Origin: Chitinophaga ginsengisoli
Lineage (GTDB): Bacteria; Bacteroidota; Bacteroidia; Chitinophagales; Chitinophagaceae
Assembly (NCBI RefSeq): GCF_003014595.1
Contig: NZ_PYGK01000004.1
Span: 1-64,000 of the forward strand
Length of the DNA: 64,000 bases
Reading direction: 5' to 3'
Each line of letters begins with the position of its first letter. Position 1 is the first letter of the stretch. The notes below the pieces were generated by a model, which searched no databases, was not told the DNA's origin, and saw only the letters and a list, made by a program, of their open reading frames with translations. Positions 8,563-17,001 of the stretch are shown piece by piece. The position numbers and the translations under genes are program-made.

Positions 8563-11500
8563 CTATATGGACTCCAGTTCTTTTATAGCATCAATTGCCG
8601 TACGGCCTAATTGATCGTCTTCGGAGAGATTTTTGAGCAAGATGATATCTGTTGCATTTCCATGTTTAGCCAATAAATTGATCGCATGTAGTATTGTCTC
8701 CTGAGTACGTTCAAACGGATATAGGCTTTTTTGTTCGTATGGCTTTTCGATTGCTGATCTACATGCTTTTGCAATGTGCTCAGGAAATGCATCATTTAAG
8801 GTTATTGGAATACTATTAAATCTGCTACCATATCCAAGGTGCGACAAAGACAGCCAAGATTCCCATACGACCTCAACAGCATATTCAGCTGATTTTTCAA
8901 ATAGATACTCTAAAGCTTTTTTACACTTCCCCTTCCGCTCATCCAGGTCCATATCGCTCCTGTTTAACCAGTAATAGATCTCCCCAATTGCTAGTAATGC
9001 ATTACTTGATTCATTGCTTTGCTGTTCATGGTGAATTTGTACCTGAAAAGAGAATTGTCCCAAAAAGATGTTTGAAATAATAAGAACAGCAGCTGCATCC
9101 TGTACGCTATGATTAGCTTCAATTGTTTTTTTGGCATATCTCAAAAGGTATGGCGCAATTTCGTCGCCGAGTAATTTTGCTGCTGTGAAAATAAGCGAGC
9201 AAGTAAAAAAAGTACTATAATAGCCGCCCAATGCCATCTTATAAAAAGACTTTTTCTGCTCCAAATCTAATTTTTCGATTGCAATAGAAAATGCATACTC
9301 ATAAGGATGGTCATACTGTGCATAAAATATTCCCGCAGCAATGTTCCACTGTTCTTCATTGTGTGGATCATGTAATATGGCGTTCAGTTGATCTGTAACC
9401 GTTTCTTCATAAGCGTTAGCATCGTCAGCTAAAGCCCCCAGCGAAGACAGTGCGTCAAAAATAGAACTGGAGATCATCGGGAGCTTCGTTTCTGCATGAA
9501 TTTTGTTCAGCGCTGCTATCAAGCGCTGTTCCTCTGCAGCAGAATCGCATACGCTGCCAACGGTATCTAATATTTGATGTTGTAAATTGTAGGGGATGAA
9601 TTTCCATTTATTCTCCAGGGCATCTGCAACATAGGGATAAAGCAACTTCCCTGAATCGTCATACCGACAGAGTAAAAGCAAAAGATAGAGCTGACCATTT
9701 TTTAAAGATTTTGACTCAAGAAGCTTTTCGACAACTTCCTTGTTGATGTTGTTTTTTCCGCCGAAACGGGCAAATCCAGAACTTAAGACTGAGAAAATTT
9801 GAGTGATTGCAGATTTTGTGGACGAGACACCAATATAAATTGCGTGAAAAATATCGGAATTAATACTAATACCCTTCTGTTTAGCTTCTTCCCGTAGATC
9901 CTTTAGTTGTTGGGAGCAAACTATGTCCATCTGATTAGTAAGCTCAAAAATTTCTTTTAAGAATAGTCCATCATAGAACAAGGTAGGAATGGCGCATATA
10001 AAACCAAATTCTTGAGGGGTCCAGTCAAAAATGGTTTGTGTTTTAATACGAACCGGCCAGTAGTCAGCGTCGGTTATTTCAAATTGAATTCCCTTAATCT
10101 CATTAGCCATTTTGGGTAATACTTCTGTAAATCTACCCTCAGCCCATTTTTGGCAAAATGCGCCGGCTTCACCCGCATGAATTGCTAGGATTAGTTTACT
10201 ATCATAAATACCGTCCAATACTTTTAGTAGCACGTCGGTTTCTTCAATTGAACCAATAGCTAAGAGTCGATTATAATAGTTCCTGGGCGATTTTAAGGCA
10301 AGACTGATTTTTTCGCTGCTTTCTGAAAAGCGACTAATACTATCCGCAGTAAAATAGTTGAACAGCATTTCGTGTGCAAAGCTGATTTTGTCGAGTTTCT
10401 TGACAATCAACCCAGACTTCAGGCACTCTTCCAATAAGGAAAAATCGAACCCGTATTTGTTTATCAAATTATCTGTCTGCCTTATAGAAAGCGCAAAAGA
10501 AATCTTATCTGATAAAAACTGTGCTACCCTGGATAATATTAAATGCGCTCTGTGGTTGAAGTGTTCTAGTTTTTTCCTAACAAATAAGTCGAATATAGTA
10601 AATCGGCTTACTGACGTCATATTGCCAATGCCGATCTCTCCAACCATTTTGGCCTCATAACTCGTTGTTACCATTTCCAGTACAGGTACCAGCCGTTGAG
10701 AAATGTTGCTGAATTTTTCTGCTATTGCTTGTTTGGTAGCTAATGTTGGTTGCTCTACTCTAATTACGTTACTGGCTAAATCTTGAATGTTTTCATCTAA
10801 CACCTGCGTGGTAATTAGATAATTGCAATTATACTTGTTGATAATTAGTTTTAGTTCAGTCAATAGTTTGAACTGCTTGGACTTTGTACATTCATTTAGC
10901 CCGTCTATTACAATAAGTATACGTTCGCTAAAACCCCGGCAAACTTTAAAAAAGTCGTAACCGGACGAGAACCCATACTCTTTAACTTCTTTATCAATAA
11001 GTGCGCTTAAGTCCGATTCGTAATACTTAGCTCCAATATATAAGGCGGCTCCTGTGTGTTTAAGGAACAAAGATGTTAAATGTAGGGCAAGTATTGTCTT
11101 TCCACAACCTGAGATCCCGCTGATAACGTATCCGGTGTGCTTAAATAACTCAAAAGTCAATTCATTCGTCCAGATGGACGAATTATCCACAGTACAAGGA
11201 AAATGTACCAATTGCGAATCCATGCCATTTAACGTTCCTTGCATTACCATCTTAAAGTGATCAAGCTTGGTGCGCAGGTCAGGAAAACCTATAAGAGACG
11301 GGGACGAACTTTTAATGTCTTTTTCTCCAAATTCACGATTTAAGAATTGCTTTATGAGTTGAAACCTGGCAGCGTCATTTCGATATATTAATGTGATCTC
11401 TCGTATTAAATCTGCTGGATATAAAATGTCACTCTCGGTATTGAAATATCGTTGCAGGTTTTCATCTAATTTGCCTACTCTGACTTTTTGATTGCTTAAG

Positions 11501-11829
11501 ATCAAAAACTTAATTCCATTGGGAAATTCCTTCGATAAGTCTGATTCATAAAATAGCTTCAAAGTATGTTTGATTTTGGAAAAATCAGTTCTGGAAGTTA
11601 CTTGAAACGCTATTTTAGATTCGCCGGAATCACCAAGATCAATTCCCCTTTTTTGTTCCTTATAATCTATAAGCTCATAGCCGTATACAAGGTTAAGTAA
11701 TTGGAGACAAGTGCCTTCTGATGCCTTGTTGATATCATAATAATTTAATGCATTTGTTATGCCGATCTTAGCGATCCAAACTGCCACAAGGTGACTTATC
11801 TCATCAATTTCGATTTTTTCCTTTGGCAT
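8563..11829 (-). CDS. SMEK-domain P-loop NTPase with helical-repeat C-terminus
   Basis: This 1088-residue protein opens with a SMEK domain (residues about 10-115): NYYDINKASEGTCLQLLNLV, then GIDLGDSGESKIAFQVTS. The D64...Q76-V-T pattern resembles a PD-(D/E)XK nuclease core. Next is a STAND-like NTPase with Walker A GISGCGKT at 238-245 and Walker B ILIVIDG at 304-310. The remaining 600 or so residues are helical and look like HEAT/TPR-type sensor repeats. Nuclease-like head, switch NTPase and repeat tail is the usual plan of STAND defence proteins that recognise a phage protein. That role is inferred. The XRE gene lies 110 bases upstream on the same strand and probably controls it. Confidence 0.75.
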   Translation of the reverse strand: MPKEKIEIDEISHLVAVWIAKIGITNALNYYDINKASEGTCLQLLNLVYGYELIDYKEQKRGIDLGDSGESKIAFQVTSRTDFSKIKHTLKLFYESDLSKEFPNGIKFLILSNQKVRVGKLDENLQRYFNTESDILYPADLIREITLIYRNDAARFQLIKQFLNREFGEKDIKSSSPSLIGFPDLRTKLDHFKMVMQGTLNGMDSQLVHFPCTVDNSSIWTNELTFELFKHTGYVISGISGCGKTILALHLTSLFLKHTGAALYIGAKYYESDLSALIDKEVKEYGFSSGYDFFKVCRGFSERILIVIDGLNECTKSKQFKLLTELKLIINKYNCNYLITTQVLDENIQDLASNVIRVEQPTLATKQAIAEKFSNISQRLVPVLEMVTTSYEAKMVGEIGIGNMTSVSRFTIFDLFVRKKLEHFNHRAHLILSRVAQFLSDKISFALSIRQTDNLINKYGFDFSLLEECLKSGLIVKKLDKISFAHEMLFNYFTADSISRFSESSEKISLALKSPRNYYNRLLAIGSIEETDVLLKVLDGIYDSKLILAIHAGEAGAFCQKWAEGRFTEVLPKMANEIKGIQFEITDADYWPVRIKTQTIFDWTPQEFGFICAIPTLFYDGLFLKEIFELTNQMDIVCSQQLKDLREEAKQKGISINSDIFHAIYIGVSSTKSAITQIFSVLSSGFARFGGKNNINKEVVEKLLESKSLKNGQLYLLLLLCRYDDSGKLLYPYVADALENKWKFIPYNLQHQILDTVGSVCDSAAEEQRLIAALNKIHAETKLPMISSSIFDALSSLGALADDANAYEETVTDQLNAILHDPHNEEQWNIAAGIFYAQYDHPYEYAFSIAIEKLDLEQKKSFYKMALGGYYSTFFTCSLIFTAAKLLGDEIAPYLLRYAKKTIEANHSVQDAAAVLIISNIFLGQFSFQVQIHHEQQSNESSNALLAIGEIYYWLNRSDMDLDERKGKCKKALEYLFEKSAEYAVEVVWESWLSLSHLGYGSRFNSIPITLNDAFPEHIAKACRSAIEKPYEQKSLYPFERTQETILHAINLLAKHGNATDIILLKNLSEDDQLGRTAIDAIKELESI

Positions 11830-11939
11830 TGTGACAACAAGCGAAGATTAGATTTCTGATAGATTATTTTACAATAATTCCAGGCAAACTAGCAAATTAT
11901 ATGTTAGCAGACTTGTATTTTACCAGGGACAATAGGAAA

Positions 11940-12173
11940 TTATTCTCGTGGCTGATAAGGGAGGATATTATTCGGTTCTATTTCCAATGCCCATATCAGT
12001 TTTAAAACAGTGGTTAATCTTATATCACTTTCTCCTTTTTCAATTTTCAGTATTTGTTTATGCTCCAATTCCGCCAAGGCAGCAAGTTCCCGCTGGCTTA
12101 ATCCCTTTTCTTTACGGATATTCCTGATCTTCTGGCCAAATTCCTGAAGTTCTATTTTATCTTTTGCGCCCAT
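11940..12173 (-). CDS. XRE-family helix-turn-helix regulator
   Basis: This 77-residue protein is a single HTH_3 domain: FGQKIRNIRKEKGLSQRELA forms the first helices, and LEHKQILKIEKGESDIRLTT holds the recognition helix and following turn. Small XRE proteins of this kind control restriction-modification and other defence genes in Bacteroidota, often autoregulating. It is transcribed toward the SMEK NTPase gene 110 bases downstream, so it is likely that gene's regulator. The start ATG 12173 gives the usual N-terminal length. Confidence 0.85.
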   Translation of the reverse strand: MGAKDKIELQEFGQKIRNIRKEKGLSQRELAALAELEHKQILKIEKGESDIRLTTVLKLIWALEIEPNNILPYQPRE

Positions 12174-12301
12174 TAAACAAAATCAAAAGAATTTTTTGGC
12201 ACGTTTGCAGTATCATGATACTTCATTTGAAAATTTTCCCTATATTTGGAATCATAATGAGAAACTATTAGTTAGGGTGATAGCAGCAATAGTATAATGT
12301 A

Positions 12302-12484
12302 TATATTTGCTGCCCCTAAGTAATTTATAGGCATCTCGTTTTCAGTACCGCAGGGAAAAGTAGGACGTTCGTTAGCGGTTGTACTGAAGGCAGGGATAGC
12401 CCATGCTACAGCGTGGGCTTCTTGTCCGTACAACCGGCCCTTCCTACGGGTTCCCTGGCGGCAAGGAGACCCGCGCTTTTTTTT
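12302..12484 (+). ncRNA. Candidate structured RNA with nested stems
   Basis: A TAnnTTTG element (TATATTTG, 12302-12309) precedes a nested set of pairings: CCGC 12348-12351 with GCGG 12458-12461; AGGGAA 12352-12357 with TTCCCT 12451-12456; GTAGG 12360-12364 with CCTAC 12443-12447; GGTTGTAC 12377-12384 with GTACAACC 12428-12435; and AGCCCATGCT 12398-12407 with AGCGTGGGCT 12410-12419 (one G-U). Eight T bases follow at 12477-12484. Five coaxial helices suggest a folded transcript. A recombination or mobilisation hairpin in DNA is the main alternative. The flanking stretches 12174-12301 and 12485-12788 show no gene. Confidence 0.5.
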
Positions 12485-12788
12485 GCGGATTTCCTGTTAC
12501 CTCATTGCTCACCTATAGCCGCAAAAAATTATGAAAGTGCTAGACAAGCTTTCCAAACCCGTAAACCTAAATGTTCGCAACATATTTGTTGTAGGAGAGT
12601 ATTCCAACATTTTGCCATCGCCTTACTGCTCCACTTAGCTGAGGAAATGCCTTTTACTTTATGAGCTTCTGGTATCTGTAATGGTGTACAACCTTATGGC
12701 TACGTATGTGAACGACTGCCGGGATATTTATCGCGGCCAGGCATCCTATTGCCTAACAATAATACTAATATTCCTAAAACCATTCATT

Positions 12789-13034
12789 ATGTCACAATCT
12801 ATCGAAAAAATAAAACAGTTTATGGATTGGTACCCTGAGGCAGCAGAGGTTAAATCGACTATGTGGAACTTGTTGGAAGCTGCTATGGCTAGTCCCAATG
12901 CAGATACATGGAGTGCCAACGACCGTAGCAACATGATGTTTTTCTACTCCAGAATCGAGGAATTTGTGGATGCCACTTATATGATAGTGCCGCCTTTATT
13001 GCAAATTTTGCACAGTTCTGAAGTGAATGAATAA
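12789..13034 (+). CDS. Small hypothetical protein
   Basis: From ATG 12789 this encodes 81 residues (MSQSIEKIKQFMDWYPEAAE...). The frame is open further upstream to 12681, but that extra segment is not protein-like, so the shorter start is preferred. The product is soluble and helical, with no motif I recognise. It heads a run of three small unknown genes between the candidate RNA and the repeat array, probably accessory genes of the mobile element. Confidence 0.5.
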   Translation: MSQSIEKIKQFMDWYPEAAEVKSTMWNLLEAAMASPNADTWSANDRSNMMFFYSRIEEFVDATYMIVPPLLQILHSSEVNE

Positions 13035-13108
13035 GCCTTAGGAGCATTGCTCCAGACCGAGCTTTTAAGCATAATTCAAAGCGATTTGTCACCCAAAACC
13101 ATAATTAG

Positions 13109-13459
13109 ATGCCAAACGAAAATCTGAAAACTGATCCCTATTTCTCCTTTTTTAATGAGCTTGATACAAAGGGAATCAGAGAATTATTTCCGTCAGGGCC
13201 ATTGTCCGAAAATCTGTTAGACGACATCAACAGGCGCATATTCAACTTTCCCTATTTCTGGAGAAAAACCTTGATGGCGCAGATGGGCTGGTCTGTTGTC
13301 GTAATGTTTAGAAAGATGCAGAACAGAGATCCAAAAGATAAAATAGTAGAAGAGTTGACAGTTCCCGAGAAAATGATGATCCTGAAACTGACATTTCGTG
13401 TGTTGGAGGTTTACCAGCAATACTTATTGCACGAATATCAGGACTTATTAACTGAATAG
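13109..13459 (+). CDS. Small hypothetical protein
   Basis: This 116-residue, predicted helical, cytosolic protein is not one I recognise. It is rich in aromatic and charged residues (INRRIFNFPYFWRKTLMAQM; later MMILKLTFRVLEVYQQYL). It follows the previous small gene by 74 bases on the same strand, so the two may be co-transcribed. Position inside the recombinase-bearing region suggests an element-borne accessory function. Confidence 0.5.
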   Translation: MPNENLKTDPYFSFFNELDTKGIRELFPSGPLSENLLDDINRRIFNFPYFWRKTLMAQMGWSVVVMFRKMQNRDPKDKIVEELTVPEKMMILKLTFRVLEVYQQYLLHEYQDLLTE

Positions 13460-13568
13460 AACTTTAGTTGCAGGATGCTAATCTCGAAGTTATTATCGGA
13501 GCTTGTGCAGATAAATCGAATCGCAGCAAACCTGATTAAATCACATATAATATTAACAAGCTGGATGT

Positions 13569-13868
13569 ATGAAACTCCACTGGATTTCTACCCAGCGGAC
13601 TTGTTTGAACATGAAAGGTAAAGCAGGAGATAAGAGATTAAAAGTTCCTCCGGTCTGGCCCGGGATTGTGATTACGCAGTATCACGAGGAGATATACGAA
13701 GACTATATGAAGGAGCTAGAGGTCGTGTTCGACTATAAACCGCTTAATTTCCTTATCGGCTATGATATGCCCAATCAGTTTAGACCCCAAAGAAGAACAG
13801 CAGCGGAGAAGGAGAAATTCGAGAGAGCAGTTGAATACCTTGAACAGCTTTTTATGGACGAAGATTAA
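13569..13868 (+). CDS. Small hypothetical protein
   Basis: This encodes up to 99 residues and ends in an acidic helical tail (EKEKFERAVEYLEQLFMDED). An internal ATG at 13611 (MKGKAGDKRLKVPPVWPG) is an equally possible start, since the first 14 residues are poorly protein-like. I see no recognisable domain. It is the third of three consecutive small genes on this strand. Confidence 0.45.
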   Translation: MKLHWISTQRTCLNMKGKAGDKRLKVPPVWPGIVITQYHEEIYEDYMKELEVVFDYKPLNFLIGYDMPNQFRPQRRTAAEKEKFERAVEYLEQLFMDED

Positions 13869-14062
13869 CTATCTACTAGTTGAAAGTGAATGATAGGAGA
13901 CGTTACATTTTTCCGAGTCCAACTAAGACTAGGGCAGATAAAGTTACTGTGTGAATTTTCAAGAATGCTTATTTATGGTTCATATCAAGGGGTGTTATGA
14001 CCCGTGCGGGGATTTCCATCCCTGTACTATTTTAGAATGATGTACATGGTATGGTAGGTAAC

Positions 14063-14092
14063 GGGACTGGATTTTTATTCAGTCCCTTATTG
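14063..14092 (+). terminator. Terminator-like hairpin
   Basis: GGGACTG at 14063-14069 pairs with CAGTCCC at 14080-14086, followed by TTATT. It lies downstream of the three small genes and probably ends their transcription. Confidence 0.5.
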
Positions 14093-14129
14093 TAACTGAT
14101 ATAAACCTATATGAGGATGAGTCAAAATC

Positions 14130-14222
14130 ATTTGCCTGCCATTTGATTTCGATTTGAGCACCATTTGATTTCCATTTGATTTCCATTTGATCGTGATTTG
14201 AAAATGATTAAAAAGTGATTGC
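14130..14222. repeat. 11-bp phased direct repeat array
   Basis: ATTTG recurs at 14130, 14141, 14152, 14163, 14174, 14185 and 14196, exactly 11 bases apart each time, with degenerate units at 14207 and 14218. The unit consensus is ATTTGATTTCC. The spacing is close to one DNA helical turn, so all units face the same side of the helix. This would suit cooperative protein binding, iterons or intrinsic bending. It has no spacers and is not a CRISPR. Confidence 0.8.
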
Positions 14223-14424
14223 TTTTACTCGGATTTGACCACTTTGCGGAACTCCCTAAAAACAGATACCGTCTTTAAACGACTACTAAGTTACGACCCT
14301 ATGCCAAATTTTACCAATCTTGGGAAAAAGCGATCAAAATCGATCAAAACCGCGACAGTAGCTTTTTCGGGCGTTGTACATTCGCTATTATCAAGCATTT
14401 TTACACCATAAAACATAAACACGA

Positions 14425-14661
14425 ATGAAAACAACAGTAAAAAAAAAAGAGTTACAGGTTCCCTCTAGTGCAATGTTCGCCGTTGCGGAGATTATTTCAG
14501 ACAATGAGATTACCCATACCATAACCGGGGTAGACGAAGATGAAGACACAATTGCGCTGGAGGTTGAGTACTCAAAAAAAGAGCGGGATATCATCCGCGA
14601 TATTGAAAATGTAATCGAAGATCATGAAGAAGAGGATGATGACGATGCTGATGAAGAGTAA
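14425..14661 (+). CDS. Small acidic hypothetical protein
   Basis: This 78-residue protein starts MKTTVKKKELQVPSSAMF and ends in a highly acidic tail (EDHEEEDDDDADEE). I do not recognise it. The acidic tail might mimic nucleic acid or bind a basic partner, which is speculation. It lies directly after the repeat array and is followed by a strong terminator, so it is a monocistronic unit. Confidence 0.55.
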   Translation: MKTTVKKKELQVPSSAMFAVAEIISDNEITHTITGVDEDEDTIALEVEYSKKERDIIRDIENVIEDHEEEDDDDADEE

Positions 14662-14703
14662 TAGGCATTTCTCCTGTAGCCAAAGCGGCAACTACCTTTT
14701 GAT

Positions 14704-14735
14704 AAAGAGCGGCTGCCGCTCTTTGTCTTTCCTTT
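14704..14735 (+). terminator. Intrinsic terminator
   Basis: AAAGAGCGGC (14704-14713) and GCCGCTCTTT (14715-14724) are perfect inverted arms, followed by a pyrimidine/T-rich run. It ends the acidic small gene. Confidence 0.75.
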
Positions 14736-14841
14736 TCATCTTACAATTCCATTCCAGAAAGCATGCAACCTGCTGTTTTTTGCTATATAAAAAGAGTTTC
14801 CTAATGTGCAATTTGATCACTTTGAAAATCAGAACAGGTAT

Positions 14842-15147
14842 ATGAAACCTACAGACAAACATGGTATTGATAAAAAAAGCAATTCCTATCCAAATAAACC
14901 TCGACCTCTGACACCGGAACTGCTGCGCAACAGTTCCGGCTTACATGACCTGACAGATGAACAGGCTGCGGAGGCTATAGAGAGTCTATATGCATTGGCC
15001 CGGATATTATTAACCGCAACTTTGCCTGAAAAATCAAATTCAATTGATAATCAATTTGTTGTAAATTGTAGAGGCATTGGCCAGAAAACCGAAAAGGTTG
15101 TCCCTTTACGCCCATTACCTAAAGACCAAAAAGATATAGCCGCATGA
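14842..15147 (+). CDS. Small hypothetical protein coupled to the recombinase
   Basis: From ATG 14842 this encodes 101 residues (MKPTDKHGIDKKSNSYPNKP...). The middle is helical (DLTDEQAAEAIESLYALARI). Its stop overlaps the recombinase start in an ATGA arrangement, so the two are translationally coupled and the protein is probably a recombinase accessory or directionality factor (inference). An inverted repeat CCGGAACTG/CAGTTCCGG (14914-14922 and 14931-14939) lies inside the gene. The frame stays open upstream to 14806, but ATG 14842 suits the sequence better. Confidence 0.6.
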   Translation: MKPTDKHGIDKKSNSYPNKPRPLTPELLRNSSGLHDLTDEQAAEAIESLYALARILLTATLPEKSNSIDNQFVVNCRGIGQKTEKVVPLRPLPKDQKDIAA

Positions 15148-16787
15148 GTAGTATAACTTCATTTAGCAAATTTGGAAGATACCCGAAAAAGCATAAGACT
15201 ATTGTTACACAGGAGATAGCTGTGGCCTATACTCGTGTATCTTCCAAAGAACAGGCCGACCATAACATGAGCCTTGTTACCCAAAGGACCGCCATAGATC
15301 AGTATAGTGAGCGGAAGAAGGTGCCTATTATTGCTTACTTCGGCGGTACTTATGAATCAGCAAAAACGGATGGCAGGAAGGAATTCCAGCGGATGTTGGA
15401 TTTTATAAAAAAGAACAAAGGCAGGGTAAAGTACATTTTTGTGTTTACCCTGGACAGGTTTTCGCGTACGGGTGGCGCTGCCATCAAATTAAAGGATGAT
15501 CTACGGGAAGAATTCGGGGTGCATATAGATGCAGTTACACAGCCGGCAGATACTTCATCCCCAAGTGGTGTATTACAGCAGGACGTACAGCTTATTTTTA
15601 GTCACCACGACAACCAGCTACGCAAGCTTAGAGCAGTATCCGGCATGAGGGACAAGTTTGCCGCAGGTATTTGGGTGACTAAGCCCCCGCAAGGCTATGA
15701 TGTTGTTAAGATCAATGGTGAGCGCCGGATAGTAGTAAACGAGGATGGTAAAAAGCTGAGAAAAGCATTTGAGTGGAAAGCCGCAGATATGAAGAATGAG
15801 GAAATTATTTTAGGGCTAAGGGCAATGGGAGTAAAGATGTACAAGCAGCAACTGACCAAAATTTTTAAGAATCCTTTCTACTGTGGTGTTATCAATCATG
15901 GGCTTTTGGAAGGTAGGGTTGTGGAAGGTAATCATGAAAAGCTAATCAGCCGGGAAATGTTTTTAAAGATCAATAGCATCAATGAGCAATCAAGTGGATA
16001 TGGAGTGCCTCATAAAAAGGAGAGGGAAACACTATCATTGAAGACATTTATTAAATGTGATCAATGCGGTGGCCCGTTTACAGGCTATGTAGTAAAGGCT
16101 AAGAACCTGTGGTATTATAAATGCCAGACAATCGGCTGTAAGTGCAACAGAAGTGCTAAACAAATGCATAAACTGTTTGAACAGCTATTGAACCAGTACA
16201 CTATCCGTGAAGAGCTGACGGAGGCTTTAAAAATAGCGATGTTCCATAGCTATCATGAAATGACCGAGGGTAACAGGGAACAGGAGAAAGTATTAAAAGA
16301 GCAGCTTGCGGAGGTGGAGAAAAGGATAAACAATATAGAGGACAAATATTACGCGCTGGATGAAATGACCAAAGAAAAATTTCAGGAATTGTTTGGCCGG
16401 TATGATAAGGAAAGGAGTGGGATTGCCGAAGAATTGGGAAAATGCAGCTTTACCATATCGAACCTCGAAGAAAAGATAGATTATGTAGTTGATTTTTCCT
16501 CGAAGCTCGCTACAGTATGGCATTCCAGCGATACAGGCGTGAAAGAGAAAATACAAAAGCTGGTGTTTCCTGACGGAATTGTCTATGATCGTGAAAAAGG
16601 GCAATATCGAACCGAAAAAGTGAATTTTGTTTTTGCCCGGATTGCGCGACTGCAAAGGGATTGGACAGGAAAAGAAAAAGGGGACAGTCATTTTTTTGAT
16701 GACTTGTCCCCTCTGGCGGACCAGACGGGACTCGAACCCGCGACCTCCGCCGTGACAGGGCGGCATTCTAACCAACTGAACTACTGA
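15144..16787 (+). CDS. Large serine recombinase (site-specific integrase)
   Basis: This 547-residue large serine recombinase has a resolvase-type catalytic domain, AVAYTRVSSKEQADH with nucleophile S33 (or S34) and FTLDRFSRTGGAA. A recombinase domain follows (FKNPFYCGVINHG), then a zinc ribbon (IKCDQCGGPF ... CQTIGCKCNR) and a coiled-coil region (EQLAEVEKRINNIEDKYYAL). Such enzymes integrate and excise mobile elements without host factors. The last 25 or so residues (ADQTGLEPATSAVTGRH) are antisense tRNA-Asp, and the residues just before them come from that gene's terminator. The natural C-terminus may therefore be shorter, or may change on excision. It starts inside the stop of the preceding small gene. 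Confidence 0.9.
   Translation: MSSITSFSKFGRYPKKHKTIVTQEIAVAYTRVSSKEQADHNMSLVTQRTAIDQYSERKKVPIIAYFGGTYESAKTDGRKEFQRMLDFIKKNKGRVKYIFVFTLDRFSRTGGAAIKLKDDLREEFGVHIDAVTQPADTSSPSGVLQQDVQLIFSHHDNQLRKLRAVSGMRDKFAAGIWVTKPPQGYDVVKINGERRIVVNEDGKKLRKAFEWKAADMKNEEIILGLRAMGVKMYKQQLTKIFKNPFYCGVINHGLLEGRVVEGNHEKLISREMFLKINSINEQSSGYGVPHKKERETLSLKTFIKCDQCGGPFTGYVVKAKNLWYYKCQTIGCKCNRSAKQMHKLFEQLLNQYTIREELTEALKIAMFHSYHEMTEGNREQEKVLKEQLAEVEKRINNIEDKYYALDEMTKEKFQELFGRYDKERSGIAEELGKCSFTISNLEEKIDYVVDFSSKLATVWHSSDTGVKEKIQKLVFPDGIVYDREKGQYRTEKVNFVFARIARLQRDWTGKEKGDSHFFDDLSPLADQTGLEPATSAVTGRHSNQLNY
16676..16712 (-). terminator. Terminator of tRNA-Asp copy 1
   Basis: On the minus strand AGGGGACAAGTCAT pairs with ATGACTGTCCCCT around a short A-rich loop, followed by TTTTTCTTTT. 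It lies just beyond the 3' end of the tRNA and inside the recombinase reading frame. Confidence 0.75.
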
Positions 16788-16790
16788 TCC
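16714..16790 (-). tRNA. tRNA-Asp (GTC), copy 1, CCA encoded
   Basis: The minus strand begins GGATCAGTAGTTCAG, has the anticodon loop CTGTCAC (anticodon GTC) and the T-loop GGTTCGAGTCC. A seven-pair acceptor stem closes with discriminator G73, followed by a genomic CCA (16714-16716). The tRNA body is identical to copy 2 at 20432. Its 3' end overlaps the end of the recombinase gene, marking the probable integration junction. Confidence 0.95.
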
Positions 16791-17001
16791 TTTTTGTTCG
16801 CCGGGGTGCAAATATTGTATAAATATTTCAAATGGACAAATTAATTGTTTATAACCATCTTTGCACCTGCCGGAAATGCCAGTTTGTGAAAGATATACCT
16901 GCTAACATTCTATTGTATAAGTGAGGGTAAATTGTTTGATAAAGCGCCTCCATCAGGACATTTGTCCTATTTGTGCTGTTATTTTTCACAATCTTTGCTC
17001 C

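Larger units (their letters stand above)
13869..14424. other. Intergenic region with hairpins and a repeat array
   Basis: No gene is visible in these 556 bases. They hold a terminator-like hairpin at 14063-14092, the 11-bp repeat array at 14130-14222, and a direct repeat CGATCAAAAT/CGATCAAAAC at 14331-14350. A small hairpin-rich patch near 13993-14026 has G-runs facing C-runs. The density of repeats suggests a control or replication/transfer region. Confidence 0.5.

Noticed and set aside
12413..12664. 83-codon + strand frame
   Set aside because: It runs through the nested stems of the candidate RNA, has no domain and no good start context.
14130..14222. CRISPR array
   Set aside because: Repeats are contiguous 11-mers with no spacers and no cas genes nearby.
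16713..16787. C-terminal recombinase segment ADQTGLEPATSAVTGRH as a protein domain
   Set aside because: It is antisense tRNA-Asp read in frame, a well-known artefact.
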